Source: Clostridioides difficile (GTDB taxonomy: Bacteria; Bacillota; Clostridia; Peptostreptococcales; Peptostreptococcaceae). Taken from it: DNA of 38,603 nucleotides. The stretch is taken from the NCBI RefSeq assembly GCF_001299635.1, contig NZ_JRHN01000055.1, forward strand, positions 1 to 38,603, in the 5' to 3' direction. The notes beneath the pieces are model-generated. The model was not told the origin of the DNA, made no database searches, and saw only the letters and a program-made list of their open reading frames with translations. The position numbers and the translations under genes were made by a program. Positions 31,510 through 38,603 of this stretch are shown here, piece after piece. The first letter of the stretch is position 1, and every line of letters starts with the position of its first letter.

Positions 31510-34059
31510 TTAAGCCATATCATCTCGCAGTGCATCGATAATATTTTCTTTTTTTATCTTATTAGTAGTATACAACATTGTAATGAATATGATAAAGAGA
31601 ACGCCAAACACACTTATTCCGATACTTACCCATGGAAACATAAAGTTAATATCATCTGCTACCATTCCTTTATGAATTAACCAGGAAGAAATTACTGCTA
31701 TAGGTAGCCCAAATAGAAGAGCCCTCATACCATAAAATATACACTCAAAATTCATCATTTTTTGGAAATCACGCTCAGACATTCCAATAGAACGAAGCAT
31801 GGCAAGCTCTCTACGACGCAACTTGATATTCGTAGAAATTGTATTGAAAACATTAGCGACAGAAATAAGTGAAATCATAATGATGAAAGTATAGGCGAAT
31901 ACGTTGACAATGAATATGTAATTACGATTATCGTCCATCATTCCATACATATTGTAGAGATTATGCTCAACTGTAACACCCTCACTCTCAATAATCTTTT
32001 CCATTTCTGCAACTGACTGAGTTGGATTTTTTGATTGAAATCCCATACTCTTGATTCCTGTAGAAACATCAAGAGCCTCAAACTTATATTTGACTGAATA
32101 AGGAGCTAGTATTCTGAAGTTTACTTGCTTATTCTTAGAATTTCTTGCACTTGGAGGAGAATCAGGTGGCACTATTTTTACAAATGTAATGTTTACATTT
32201 TGCTTTTCAACATTATCCAAATTACCATCAGTTTCAGAGGTAAGATTAACATTCATAGAGGAGTTTGTAAAAATATCAATAGTATGGTCATCCTCAACAG
32301 CCATAGAAACAGCAAGCATCTTTGCATTTTCTCCAGTATATTCTTTTGTGTTTAAGCCAAGACCTTTGATAATATTCAGATAAGTACTGTCATCAAGAAA
32401 TTGCATATCTACTGGTAAATTGACTGTTTCATTTGTTGCATGCATATTTTCATGTTGTAAGTAATTTTCTGTAAGCTTACTTCCTTTAACGATACATGAA
32501 TAAGTAATCATTTCTTGATACAAACCTTCGTAAACACCATTAGCACTCTTCATCTTATCATATAGCTTTAGCATTTCACTGTCACTCATTCCTTGTGTGG
32601 AAAAGATAATGTCATGGTCAGTAACCTCTGATTTCTGGCTTGACATCTGTTTTAAATCTCCTACTAAAGCACTAGTCGATATAAATAACACTATACTGAG
32701 AGCTAATGATAAAACTATACTGCGATAGCGTTTCTTATTTCTTTTAAAATTTTTCAGAGCGAGAGTTCCCTCCAAACCATAAATGCGTTGTGAAAGATTT
32801 GATGTCTTCACAGCTTTAGATTCGACTTTTACTTCATTAGTCTGGCGTATACACTCCATCACTGGTGTATTAGCTGCCTTTCTGGCCGGAATATAAGCTG
32901 AGATTAAGATAGTAACCATACTAACCACTACTGCAACAATAATTGCGAGAATAGATAAAGTCAAGGTCAGAGGGACGTTAGTATATAGAACATTTGCAAA
33001 GTTTTTGGAAATAACAGAAATCACAAGCTTAATACTGAGTATTCCAACTGCGACACCAATTGGTATCCCAACAGTACCAATACAAAATCCCTCAAACAAC
33101 ACTGAATTCCGTAACTGCTTTGCTGTAGCTCCAACAGATGAAAGGATTCCAAACTGTTGTGTTCGTTCATTCAACGACATATTAAACGAATTATAGATTA
33201 GAAAAATCGAGCCAATCATTATGATAGCAAGCACAATCCCACCAACCGAATATAAAAACACATTGAATAGCTTGTTGTCAGAAGCTCCCATGAAACGTAA
33301 CACGTTATCATTGAAAACATAAGCACGTTCTCTAGTGCTACTTACATAAGAATGGGCTTTACGAGGATTTTTCAATGTGGCAAACAAGCTAAAACTATCC
33401 CCTTTGAATTGTGCATCAGCTTTAGTTATCAAGGTATATCCTGGTGCAGAAGATTCCTCAAAGATAGGCTTTCGACATATACCAACAACTTTATATATCC
33501 TCTTATCTTGTGATACAAGAGTTTCCCCTCCAGCAGTGTATAAATCACCTTGACCAAGCCTCTCATTTACATCATTTATACGTCTACCTATATCTAATGA
33601 AACAGTGTCGCCTACTGCGAATTTGACACCACCATCTGTTGCAACTTTACTGGAAACAAGAATCTCTCCACTGTTTTTAGGCAATCTTCCTGAAATCAAA
33701 TCTATAGGCACAGTATCAAAGGTTTCTTTGTTGAATCCAGCTATAAAAAGATATGGCTTATCTGGATTTCTGTTACCACTAAGTGTTGCATAGCCGATAT
33801 TTTCAAATACTGTGGTATTTGTAACTTCATCATTACCTGCCTGTTTCTGGATGAAAGATGAATCAACATCTAAAAACTCAACATGCCAATCACCATACTT
33901 AGAAATAGCACCTTTTGTCAAATAGTCTATCAAAGAAACTCCAAATGTTGTGACTGCCGTAATCATGGCAGCAGATAGTACGACCCCTATAATTGTTACA
34001 AGAGTTCGTGTACGATTTTTTTTCATACCTTGCAGTGCAACTTTGTTGAAAATGTTCAT
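31510..34059 (-). CDS. ABC transporter permease with two FtsX-like domains
   Basis: This large membrane subunit of 849 aa is built as a duplicated unit. Helix 1 (about 20-42) is followed by an extracellular domain (about 45-270) and three helices (about 270-400, containing an FtsX segment IYNSFNMSLNERTQQFGILSSVGAT in part). Then come a second single helix (about 447-465), a second external domain (about 470-700), and three more helices with the second FtsX copy (NIKLRRRELAMLRSIGMSE near 752-770). This 8-helix plan fits MacB/LolC-type mechanotransmitting exporters rather than the 10-helix BceB. It overlaps the ATPase gene by 4 bp (ATGA). Codon use differs from the genes to the left, with many CGx arginines. 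Confidence 0.88.
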   Translation of the reverse strand: MNIFNKVALQGMKKNRTRTLVTIIGVVLSAAMITAVTTFGVSLIDYLTKGAISKYGDWHVEFLDVDSSFIQKQAGNDEVTNTTVFENIGYATLSGNRNPDKPYLFIAGFNKETFDTVPIDLISGRLPKNSGEILVSSKVATDGGVKFAVGDTVSLDIGRRINDVNERLGQGDLYTAGGETLVSQDKRIYKVVGICRKPIFEESSAPGYTLITKADAQFKGDSFSLFATLKNPRKAHSYVSSTRERAYVFNDNVLRFMGASDNKLFNVFLYSVGGIVLAIIMIGSIFLIYNSFNMSLNERTQQFGILSSVGATAKQLRNSVLFEGFCIGTVGIPIGVAVGILSIKLVISVISKNFANVLYTNVPLTLTLSILAIIVAVVVSMVTILISAYIPARKAANTPVMECIRQTNEVKVESKAVKTSNLSQRIYGLEGTLALKNFKRNKKRYRSIVLSLALSIVLFISTSALVGDLKQMSSQKSEVTDHDIIFSTQGMSDSEMLKLYDKMKSANGVYEGLYQEMITYSCIVKGSKLTENYLQHENMHATNETVNLPVDMQFLDDSTYLNIIKGLGLNTKEYTGENAKMLAVSMAVEDDHTIDIFTNSSMNVNLTSETDGNLDNVEKQNVNITFVKIVPPDSPPSARNSKNKQVNFRILAPYSVKYKFEALDVSTGIKSMGFQSKNPTQSVAEMEKIIESEGVTVEHNLYNMYGMMDDNRNYIFIVNVFAYTFIIMISLISVANVFNTISTNIKLRRRELAMLRSIGMSERDFQKMMNFECIFYGMRALLFGLPIAVISSWLIHKGMVADDINFMFPWVSIGISVFGVLFIIFITMLYTTNKIKKENIIDALRDDMA

Positions 34060-34745
34060 GAACGATTCACCAGCCTTTCATCACGCACTACTTTTCCATC
34101 TGCAATACAGATAATTCTATCTGCCTGTAATGCAATATTTTCATCATGTGTGACAATTATAAGGGTCTGATGATATTTATTATGGCTTTCTTTCAATAGC
34201 TGGATAATATCCTGTCCATTTTTACTGTCTAAGCTACCAGTAGGTTCATCAGCAAGCATAACTGCTGGTGCATTCATTAAAGCACGACCGATCGCTACAC
34301 GTTGTTGCTGACCTCCAGAAAGTTGATTTGGCAAGTGCATTCTTCGCTCTTTTAAGCCAAGTAACTCCAACAGGTCATTTAGTCGTTCCTTGTTAACCCT
34401 ACGCTTATCCATAAGTATAGGCAAAGTAATATTTTCCACTACATTTAGTGTTGGTATCAGATTGTGAAACTGATAAATCAATCCAACTTGACGTCTACGA
34501 AAAATAGCAAGTTTTTCATTACTCTGGCCATATACATCTTGCCCATCTAGGTATATCTTTCCACTTGTTGGCACATCTACACCTGCAATGGCGTGTAGCA
34601 ATGTAGATTTACCAGACCCAGAGGAGCCTATAATAGCAGTAAATTCTCCTTTTTGGATAGTAAGTGAAATATTGTCAAGTGCAGTAACCTGATTTTCACC
34701 TTTTCCATATACCTTGCATAAATTTTCAATTTTTAAAAACTCCAT
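34056..34745 (-). CDS. ABC transporter ATP-binding protein (MacB/LolD type)
   Basis: This is the nucleotide-binding subunit of 229 aa for the adjacent FtsX-type permease. It shows Walker A GSSGSGKST (40-48), the Q-loop in LIYQFHNLIP, the signature LSGGQQQRVAIGRAL near 142-156, Walker B VMLADEPTGSLD near 161-172, and the switch His in IIVTHDENIA near 198-207. The length is normal for this group. AGGAG lies before the ATG. The G+C content is visibly higher than in ordinary genes here: 30 of 60 bases at 34261-34320, against 20 of 60 at 30301-30360 in the pseudouridine synthase gene. It lies 82 bp downstream of the histidine kinase. Confidence 0.94.
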   Translation of the reverse strand: MEFLKIENLCKVYGKGENQVTALDNISLTIQKGEFTAIIGSSGSGKSTLLHAIAGVDVPTSGKIYLDGQDVYGQSNEKLAIFRRRQVGLIYQFHNLIPTLNVVENITLPILMDKRRVNKERLNDLLELLGLKERRMHLPNQLSGGQQQRVAIGRALMNAPAVMLADEPTGSLDSKNGQDIIQLLKESHNKYHQTLIIVTHDENIALQADRIICIADGKVVRDERLVNRS

Positions 34746-34827
34746 TATGTGAGTCTCCTTTCTTATGGTTTACCCATATAATAGAACTTTCAGCTTACAT
34801 CTCTGTGACTTTAAGATGAGAGATTAG

Positions 34828-35817
34828 TCACTTTGGAAAACGTATAGCAAATATCGCACCACCCTGTGGATGATTTTTCGCGTTAATTGTTCCTCCTTGA
34901 CGTGTTATAATCATCTTGCATAGAGACAATCCAATCCCATACCCTGCCATGTTTGTGTTTTTCCCACGATAAAACCTGTCAAAAATAAATGGCAAATCTT
35001 CTTTTCCAATTCCCATTCCGCTATCATGAATGGTAATCTCAGTAAACAGTGTGTTATCCTCACAAACAATCTCAATCTTACCACCATCTCCTACTTTTTC
35101 TATGCAGTTTTTGAGGATGTTTTGAATTGCTTCCGAAAGCCAACTTGAATCACCATTAATAATCATCCTTTTAGGAATATCTATTTGTAAATCGATATTA
35201 TGTAGCTCCATTGAAATCATAAATGGTCTAATAGAAGCATATATCAAGTCATTTATGTCTATCTGTTCACTTTGAAACTCCACAATGCCAGCATCCAATC
35301 GAGATAATTTTAATAGAGAGGTAAGTAACCAATCCACCTGCAAGAGCAGTTCCTCTGTCTCTCGTATTAGACCTTTCCGTTCATCTTCATCAGTATTAGT
35401 CTCTAATAATGACATAATAAGAGTTACTGATGTAAGAGGAGTTCGAAGCTGGTGCGCTATATCAGCTAAAGAATCAGCAAGATGTCTTTTTTCTCTTTTT
35501 AGTGCTTCATTTTGTTCCCGAATACGCAATGTCATTTTAGTTATCTCACTTTGAAGAATAGAAAGTTCTCCCTCATCTATTTCAGCAATATACATATGGT
35601 CAGCATTATGAAGCACAATATCAATTTGTTCTGAAATATGTGCAATACTTTTGTATCGAGCCCTAGTAAATATAAGAAATAATGTCCCAAAAGTAGTGTC
35701 AGATACAATTACAAGGATTCCAGCCATCATATTGATTGCAAATCCTAGAGTTACAGTGACAACAGTTATTAATAAGAACAAAATAGCAAACCTACGAAAC
35801 TCTCTATTCCGAAACAT
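34828..35817 (-). CDS. Sensor histidine kinase with minimal input domain
   Basis: This two-component kinase has 329 aa. Two membrane helices (about 9-29 and 31-52) are joined by almost no external loop, as in intramembrane-sensing kinases that work with ABC transporters. A coiled linker (about 60-110) leads to the phospho-acceptor His122 in DIAHQLRTPLTSV. An HATPase domain follows with the N box AIQNILKNCIEK, DSGMGIG and GYGIGLSLCK. The frame extends to 35847, but GGGGGG just before the ATG at 35817 fits better, giving a 14-bp overlap with the regulator gene. With no sensory loop, it probably reads the state of the ABC transporter encoded downstream. Confidence 0.9.
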   Translation of the reverse strand: MFRNREFRRFAILFLLITVVTVTLGFAINMMAGILVIVSDTTFGTLFLIFTRARYKSIAHISEQIDIVLHNADHMYIAEIDEGELSILQSEITKMTLRIREQNEALKREKRHLADSLADIAHQLRTPLTSVTLIMSLLETNTDEDERKGLIRETEELLLQVDWLLTSLLKLSRLDAGIVEFQSEQIDINDLIYASIRPFMISMELHNIDLQIDIPKRMIINGDSSWLSEAIQNILKNCIEKVGDGGKIEIVCEDNTLFTEITIHDSGMGIGKEDLPFIFDRFYRGKNTNMAGYGIGLSLCKMIITRQGGTINAKNHPQGGAIFAIRFPK

Positions 35818-36490
35818 GTCCTCCCCCCAATCTATACCCTGTTCCACGAACAGTCAAAATTATCTGTGGACTTGAAGGGTCATCCTCTATCTTCTCCCTC
35901 AGGCGTTTAATGTACACAGTCAATGTATTGTCATTTACAAACTCACCTGCTGCATCCCACAATTCATCAAGCAATTTAACCCTCGTAATAATACTTTTGG
36001 GATTACTAATAAACACCAGCAACAATCGATATTCTAGAGCTGAAAGAAAAACTTCATTACCATTTTTTTTCACGACACCACTTGCTGTATCAATATAAAG
36101 ACCACAGATTTCAAAAGTTGCCCCAAAACGCTCACTTTTTCTCAGTGCTGTTTTAATTCGTGCAATCAATTCACGTGGACGAAAAGGTTTAGTGATATAG
36201 TCATCCGCACCCATGTTCAGCCCAGTAACAACACTCGATTCATCACCAGAAGCTGTCAGAAAGATAACTGGGATGTCTTGTGTTTCTTTAATTTCTGTAC
36301 AAACTGTAAATCCATTTCCATCAGGCAAGGAAATATCAATCAGTGCCAAGTCAAATTTATTGCTAGCAATCTCATCAAGTGCTTCACTTCTTGTGGAAGC
36401 ATGGATTACTGTAAATCCTTCTGCATTTAGCAAAAGAATAAGGTTCTTAGCAATTGCCTTGTCATCCTCAACCAAAAATATCCTCTTCAT
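35804..36490 (-). CDS. OmpR-family response regulator
   Basis: This DNA-binding partner of the overlapping kinase has 228 aa. The receiver domain has the acidic pocket EDD (8-10), phospho-acceptor Asp52 in LIDISLPDG, Thr near 79 and Lys101 in ITKPFRPREL. The winged-helix output domain (about 128-225) contains SALEYRLLLVFISNP and VNDNTLTVYIKRLREKI, ending in ILTVRGTGYRLGG. Such systems usually switch on their ABC transporter in response to antimicrobial peptides; the ligand here is unknown. GGGGGA precedes the ATG. Codon use (CGT, CGA, CTG frequent) marks it as part of the foreign-looking cassette. Confidence 0.93.
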   Translation of the reverse strand: MKRIFLVEDDKAIAKNLILLLNAEGFTVIHASTRSEALDEIASNKFDLALIDISLPDGNGFTVCTEIKETQDIPVIFLTASGDESSVVTGLNMGADDYITKPFRPRELIARIKTALRKSERFGATFEICGLYIDTASGVVKKNGNEVFLSALEYRLLLVFISNPKSIITRVKLLDELWDAAGEFVNDNTLTVYIKRLREKIEDDPSSPQIILTVRGTGYRLGGGHVSE

Positions 36491-36519
36491 TTATTTTCAT
36501 CCCCCTTTATTTTACTGAT

Positions 36520-36547
36520 TTTATACTCTCTATCTGTAGTTTTCCAA
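36520..36547 (-). promoter_or_regulatory. Candidate promoter of the two-component/ABC operon
   Basis: On the minus strand TTGGAA (36542-36547), a 16-bp spacer and TATAAA (36520-36525) lie just upstream of the response regulator gene. Confidence 0.55.
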
Positions 36548-36778
36548 ATTTTATCAATCTATTTTGTTGTTATATAATAATAAATAACCCTTTATTGATT
36601 TATTATATTTCTTTTATCACAAAGATACAAGTTGGGTCATAAAACACGATATAAGTACAATAATTTTCGCATAATTAGTCTATAATCATACACCCTAGTC
36701 TCTATAATGAAAAAGTATATTCTTTCTATTATTCCTAAAATTAGTGTATCTTTTATAATTTATACTTGAAAAATTAAA
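36548..36778. other. Divergent intergenic region, nothing further seen
   Basis: The gap between the response regulator and the PadR gene is 360 bp. Apart from a promoter at each end it is A+T-rich, with no ORF or strong repeat that I can support. Confidence 0.5.
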
Positions 36779-36827
36779 TTGAAAGTCTTATTATATAATT
36801 ATATATACCTCATAATATAAGGTATAT
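36779..36827 (+). promoter_or_regulatory. PadR promoter with palindromic operator
   Basis: TTGAAA (36779-36784), a 17-bp spacer and TATATA (36802-36807) form a plausible promoter. A perfect inverted repeat ATATACCT (36803-36810) / AGGTATAT (36820-36827) overlaps the -10 box and the presumed start site. This is the position and form expected of an operator for autorepression by PadR. Confidence 0.6.
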
Positions 36828-36850
36828 GATATAACAAAGTAGGTGAATTT

Positions 36851-37180
36851 ATGGACTTGAACAAAGAAGTACTTAAAGGTCATATTGATACTTTAATATT
36901 ATCAATACTAAACAAAGGTGATTCATATGGATATGAAATAGCAAAAGTGGTTAGAGACGAAACAAGCTTTGAATTAAAGGAAAGTACTCTCTATGTATCT
37001 CTTAAAAGATTAGAATCCAAAGGTCTAATAAAATCATATTGGGGAAACGACCAAGGTCTTGGAAGTAGAAGAAAATATTATAATATAACTGATTATGGAA
37101 AAGAAAATTTAGAAGTAAAAATTCAAGAGTGGAACTTTATACAAAATGTTATGAACAAATTTCTAAAGAGAGGTGAATAG
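36851..37180 (+). CDS. PadR-family transcriptional regulator
   Basis: This small winged-helix repressor of 109 aa belongs to the short (s2) PadR subgroup. It has GHIDTLILSILNKGDSYGYEIAKVV (in parts, 10-34), ELKESTLYVSLKRLESKGLI near 56-75, with the recognition helix, and the beta wing GSRRKYYNITDYGKE. PadR regulators commonly repress a transporter or a membrane protein encoded next to them. AGGTG lies before the ATG, and a palindrome upstream suggests self-control. The next gene starts 4 bp after its stop. Confidence 0.92.
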   Translation: MDLNKEVLKGHIDTLILSILNKGDSYGYEIAKVVRDETSFELKESTLYVSLKRLESKGLIKSYWGNDQGLGSRRKYYNITDYGKENLEVKIQEWNFIQNVMNKFLKRGE

Positions 37181-37184
37181 ATTT

Positions 37185-37634
37185 ATGAAAATAATAGAAG
37201 AGTATTTAGGAACACTATATAAAAATGATACTAGTAAAGAAATTCAAGACTTAAAAGAAGAATTAAGAGAACATCTAATGGATTCTACAAACGAGTTTAT
37301 TGAGAATGGATATGATATAAATGAGGCACAAAATAAGGCAATAGAAAGATTTGATGGCAGTAACGAAGTATCAGTAGAATTACGTTCAATATTTAAACAA
37401 AAAATAGAACCTAAAAAGGTTTTATTACGAAAATCATCAAATTTAAGAATTGTATTTTTGAACTTATTTGGATGGCTTCTTGCTGCTACTGCACTTACAA
37501 TCAATAGAAGTTTTGGTCATGTAGCTCCACCATGGTTGATTATAGCTTTAATAATATCAATAATTGTATTAATAATGCTAAGTATTTTAATTAAGAAATT
37601 AAAAAAAGAGATAAAAAAGGATTACAAAATGTAG
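37185..37634 (+). CDS. PadR-associated membrane protein (DUF1700/permease-prefix type)
   Basis: This is a 149-aa protein. Its N-terminal cytoplasmic helical part (about 1-80) has EEYLGTLYKNDTSKEIQDLKEELREHLMD (in two parts) and a GYDINEAQNKAIERFDG segment, the pattern of the DUF1700-like prefix that often follows PadR genes. Two membrane helices follow (about 88-105 and 115-137), with a basic tail. It probably acts with PadR in an envelope-stress or transporter circuit, but the function is unknown. The frame opens at GTG 37173 inside padR; AGAGGTG lies nine bases before the ATG at 37185, which I prefer. Confidence 0.8.
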   Translation: MKIIEEYLGTLYKNDTSKEIQDLKEELREHLMDSTNEFIENGYDINEAQNKAIERFDGSNEVSVELRSIFKQKIEPKKVLLRKSSNLRIVFLNLFGWLLAATALTINRSFGHVAPPWLIIALIISIIVLIMLSILIKKLKKEIKKDYKM

Positions 37635-37700
37635 CTAAATAACTGTATTTTAAATTCTTACTTATTCCTATAAATAAAGATTATGAAGGGGGCTTTTTAT

Positions 37701-38078
37701 ATGGATAAAAAAATGCTATTGGAAAAATTTCTTGATACTCCAGGAGTTTCATATATCAATGAAAAAGTAAATCTATTTAAAGATACTAAATGGATTTCAT
37801 TTGGCACTTATATAATGACTGTTGATAGTTTTCGCTATAGAGAAGATTCAAAACACTATAATCCAATAATGGGTACATTTGATTACGAATCAGAGATTTT
37901 TATAGTTAATGCTTCATACAAAAATGATATATATTCTATCAAGAGTAAAAAACTTTATAAAAATGTATCTAAGGGAGATAAGATAGTTGTTACAATTAAA
38001 TATTCTTATGATAAATATGAAAATCTTATACATGAAGAAATTCATGATTATCATCTTTATCCTCTATTTATTGATTAA
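37701..38078 (+). CDS. Protein of unknown function, 125 aa
   Basis: I do not recognise this protein. It is soluble, without signal peptide or membrane helix, rich in Tyr, Lys and Asp, and the pattern of alternating residues suggests a mostly beta structure after a short N-terminal helix (MDKKMLLEKFLDTPG). The C-terminus is rich in His and Tyr (HEEIHDYHLYPLF). AAGGGGG lies eight bases before the ATG at 37701, so I prefer this to the earlier ATG at 37683. It lies 66 bp after the PadR-associated gene on the same strand, and a terminator follows at once, so it may be the last gene of that operon. Confidence 0.7.
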   Translation: MDKKMLLEKFLDTPGVSYINEKVNLFKDTKWISFGTYIMTVDSFRYREDSKHYNPIMGTFDYESEIFIVNASYKNDIYSIKSKKLYKNVSKGDKIVVTIKYSYDKYENLIHEEIHDYHLYPLFID

Positions 38079-38082
38079 AATA

Positions 38083-38113
38083 AAAGGCGAAAGCCTCTAT
38101 GGCTAACGCCTTT
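38083..38113. terminator. Bidirectional terminator between the 125-aa gene and carB
   Basis: AAAGGCG (38083-38089) pairs with CGCCTTT (38107-38113), with inner pairing GCC/GGC. The minus strand continues with TTTTATTTTAA, so it suits carB best; the plus-strand T run is weaker. Confidence 0.75.
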
Positions 38114-38135
38114 AAAATATTTTAATAAACTTACT

Positions 38136-38603
38136 CTACTCAGCTATATTATAAACTTTTAACTTGTCTTTATTTAGGTGCTTCTTCTTAACTTCTACTA
38201 AAGCTTTTAATGTATCTAAAGATGTCATTATCTCAGTAGAGAACTCAATCGCTGTTCTTCTCATTTTAAATCCATCTCTTGTAGAATCATTTCCTTTAGT
38301 TGGTGTATTTATTACTATATCAACTTGTTTATTTCTTATAGCATCTAATATGTTTGGTCTAGGCTCTTCAATTCTATTTACTATATCAGCCTCTATTCCA
38401 TTTTCTCTTAAGCTTTTAGCTGTTCCTTCTGTAGCGACAAAAGTGTATCCTAACTCTTTCATATCTTTTGCTATCTCTATAAACTCATCTTTATCAAGAT
38501 TATTAACAGTAGCAAGTACTACTCCTCTTTCATCAGACATATGTCTACCTGCTGCTAAAAATCCTTTGTATAAAGCTTCTTCTAAGTTTTCTCCTACACC
38601 TAG
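38136..38603 (-). CDS. carB: Carbamoyl-phosphate synthase large subunit, C-terminal part
   Basis: This is the 3' end of a gene that runs out of the window on the right; the last 155 residues are present. CarB joins bicarbonate, ammonia and ATP into carbamoyl phosphate for arginine and pyrimidine synthesis. The visible part begins with the end of the second synthetase domain (LGVGENLEEALYKGFLAAG). The MGS-like allosteric domain follows: TEGTAKSLRENGIEADIVNRI, then VDIVINTPTKGNDSTRDGFKMRRTAIE (in parts), which contains the UMP/IMP-binding Thr and Lys region. The frame continues unbroken to base 38603, so the ATG at 38540 is internal and not a start. Confidence 0.95.
   Translation of the reverse strand, partial: LGVGENLEEALYKGFLAAGRHMSDERGVVLATVNNLDKDEFIEIAKDMKELGYTFVATEGTAKSLRENGIEADIVNRIEEPRPNILDAIRNKQVDIVINTPTKGNDSTRDGFKMRRTAIEFSTEIMTSLDTLKALVEVKKKHLNKDKLKVYNIAE

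Noticed and set aside
38136-38540. Complete 134-aa gene starting at ATG 38540
   Set aside because: The frame continues upstream to the window end with CarB-like sequence, so this ATG is internal to carB.

Overview
The window looks like chromosome of a low-G+C, endospore-forming Firmicute of the Peptostreptococcaceae, almost certainly Clostridioides difficile. The base composition is about one third G+C in ordinary genes, arginine is mostly AGA, and the run ispE-sipL-veg-yabG next to spoIIR and a SleB-type hydrolase is the order I know from C. difficile. SipL (DUF3794 repeats plus a C-terminal LysM) is the SpoVID-like spore-coat factor of that lineage. The species call rests on remembered protein families and gene order, not on a database search.

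From 1 to about 26 kb every gene lies on the minus strand. At the left edge a consensus promoter and boxA-like leader point out of the window and look like the start of an rRNA operon. Next come core genes: lysS and greA (with their own perfect promoter inside the end of dusB), dusB, coaX and a pantothenate-type ECF S component behind a strong promoter and a ~118-nt leader, an S58 peptidase and birA, ftsH and tilS, a DUF1934 protein and murI. A sporulation block follows (SleB-like hydrolase, spoIIR, sipL, yabG) with the housekeeping genes GntR-ispE and veg mixed in. Several starts were moved because the Shine-Dalgarno sequence selects a TTG, GTG or later ATG.

From 18.8 to 26.3 kb the genes are metabolic or poorly known: an M19 dipeptidase, a 53-aa ORF, a SEC-C protein, a UPF0489 protein, a three-gene symporter operon (SSS symporter, 2-TM protein, 176-aa unknown), and an MFS transporter with a PLP enzyme. 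That PLP enzyme has lost the catalytic-type Tyr and a C-terminal substrate loop. Its promoter has a 19-bp spacer filled by a perfect palindrome, the signature of MerR-type control.

From 26.5 to 38 kb the region is more accessory: a serine recombinase with a res-like repeat cluster, a divergent DUF1413 gene, and a DUF3298-type protein with no export signal. Then comes a plus-strand operon (methyltransferase, RluA-type pseudouridine synthase, BmrR-like MerR regulator). A two-component/ABC-transporter cassette of visibly different base and codon use follows, then a PadR operon with a palindromic operator, an unknown 125-aa protein, and the 3' end of carB running off the right edge.

The observations most worth a second look are the atypical PLP enzyme with its MerR-type promoter, the leader upstream of the ECF S component, the res-like site, the foreign TCS-ABC cassette, and the symporter operon with two unknown partners. 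I found no CRISPR array, tRNA, complete rRNA, intact insertion sequence or prophage.
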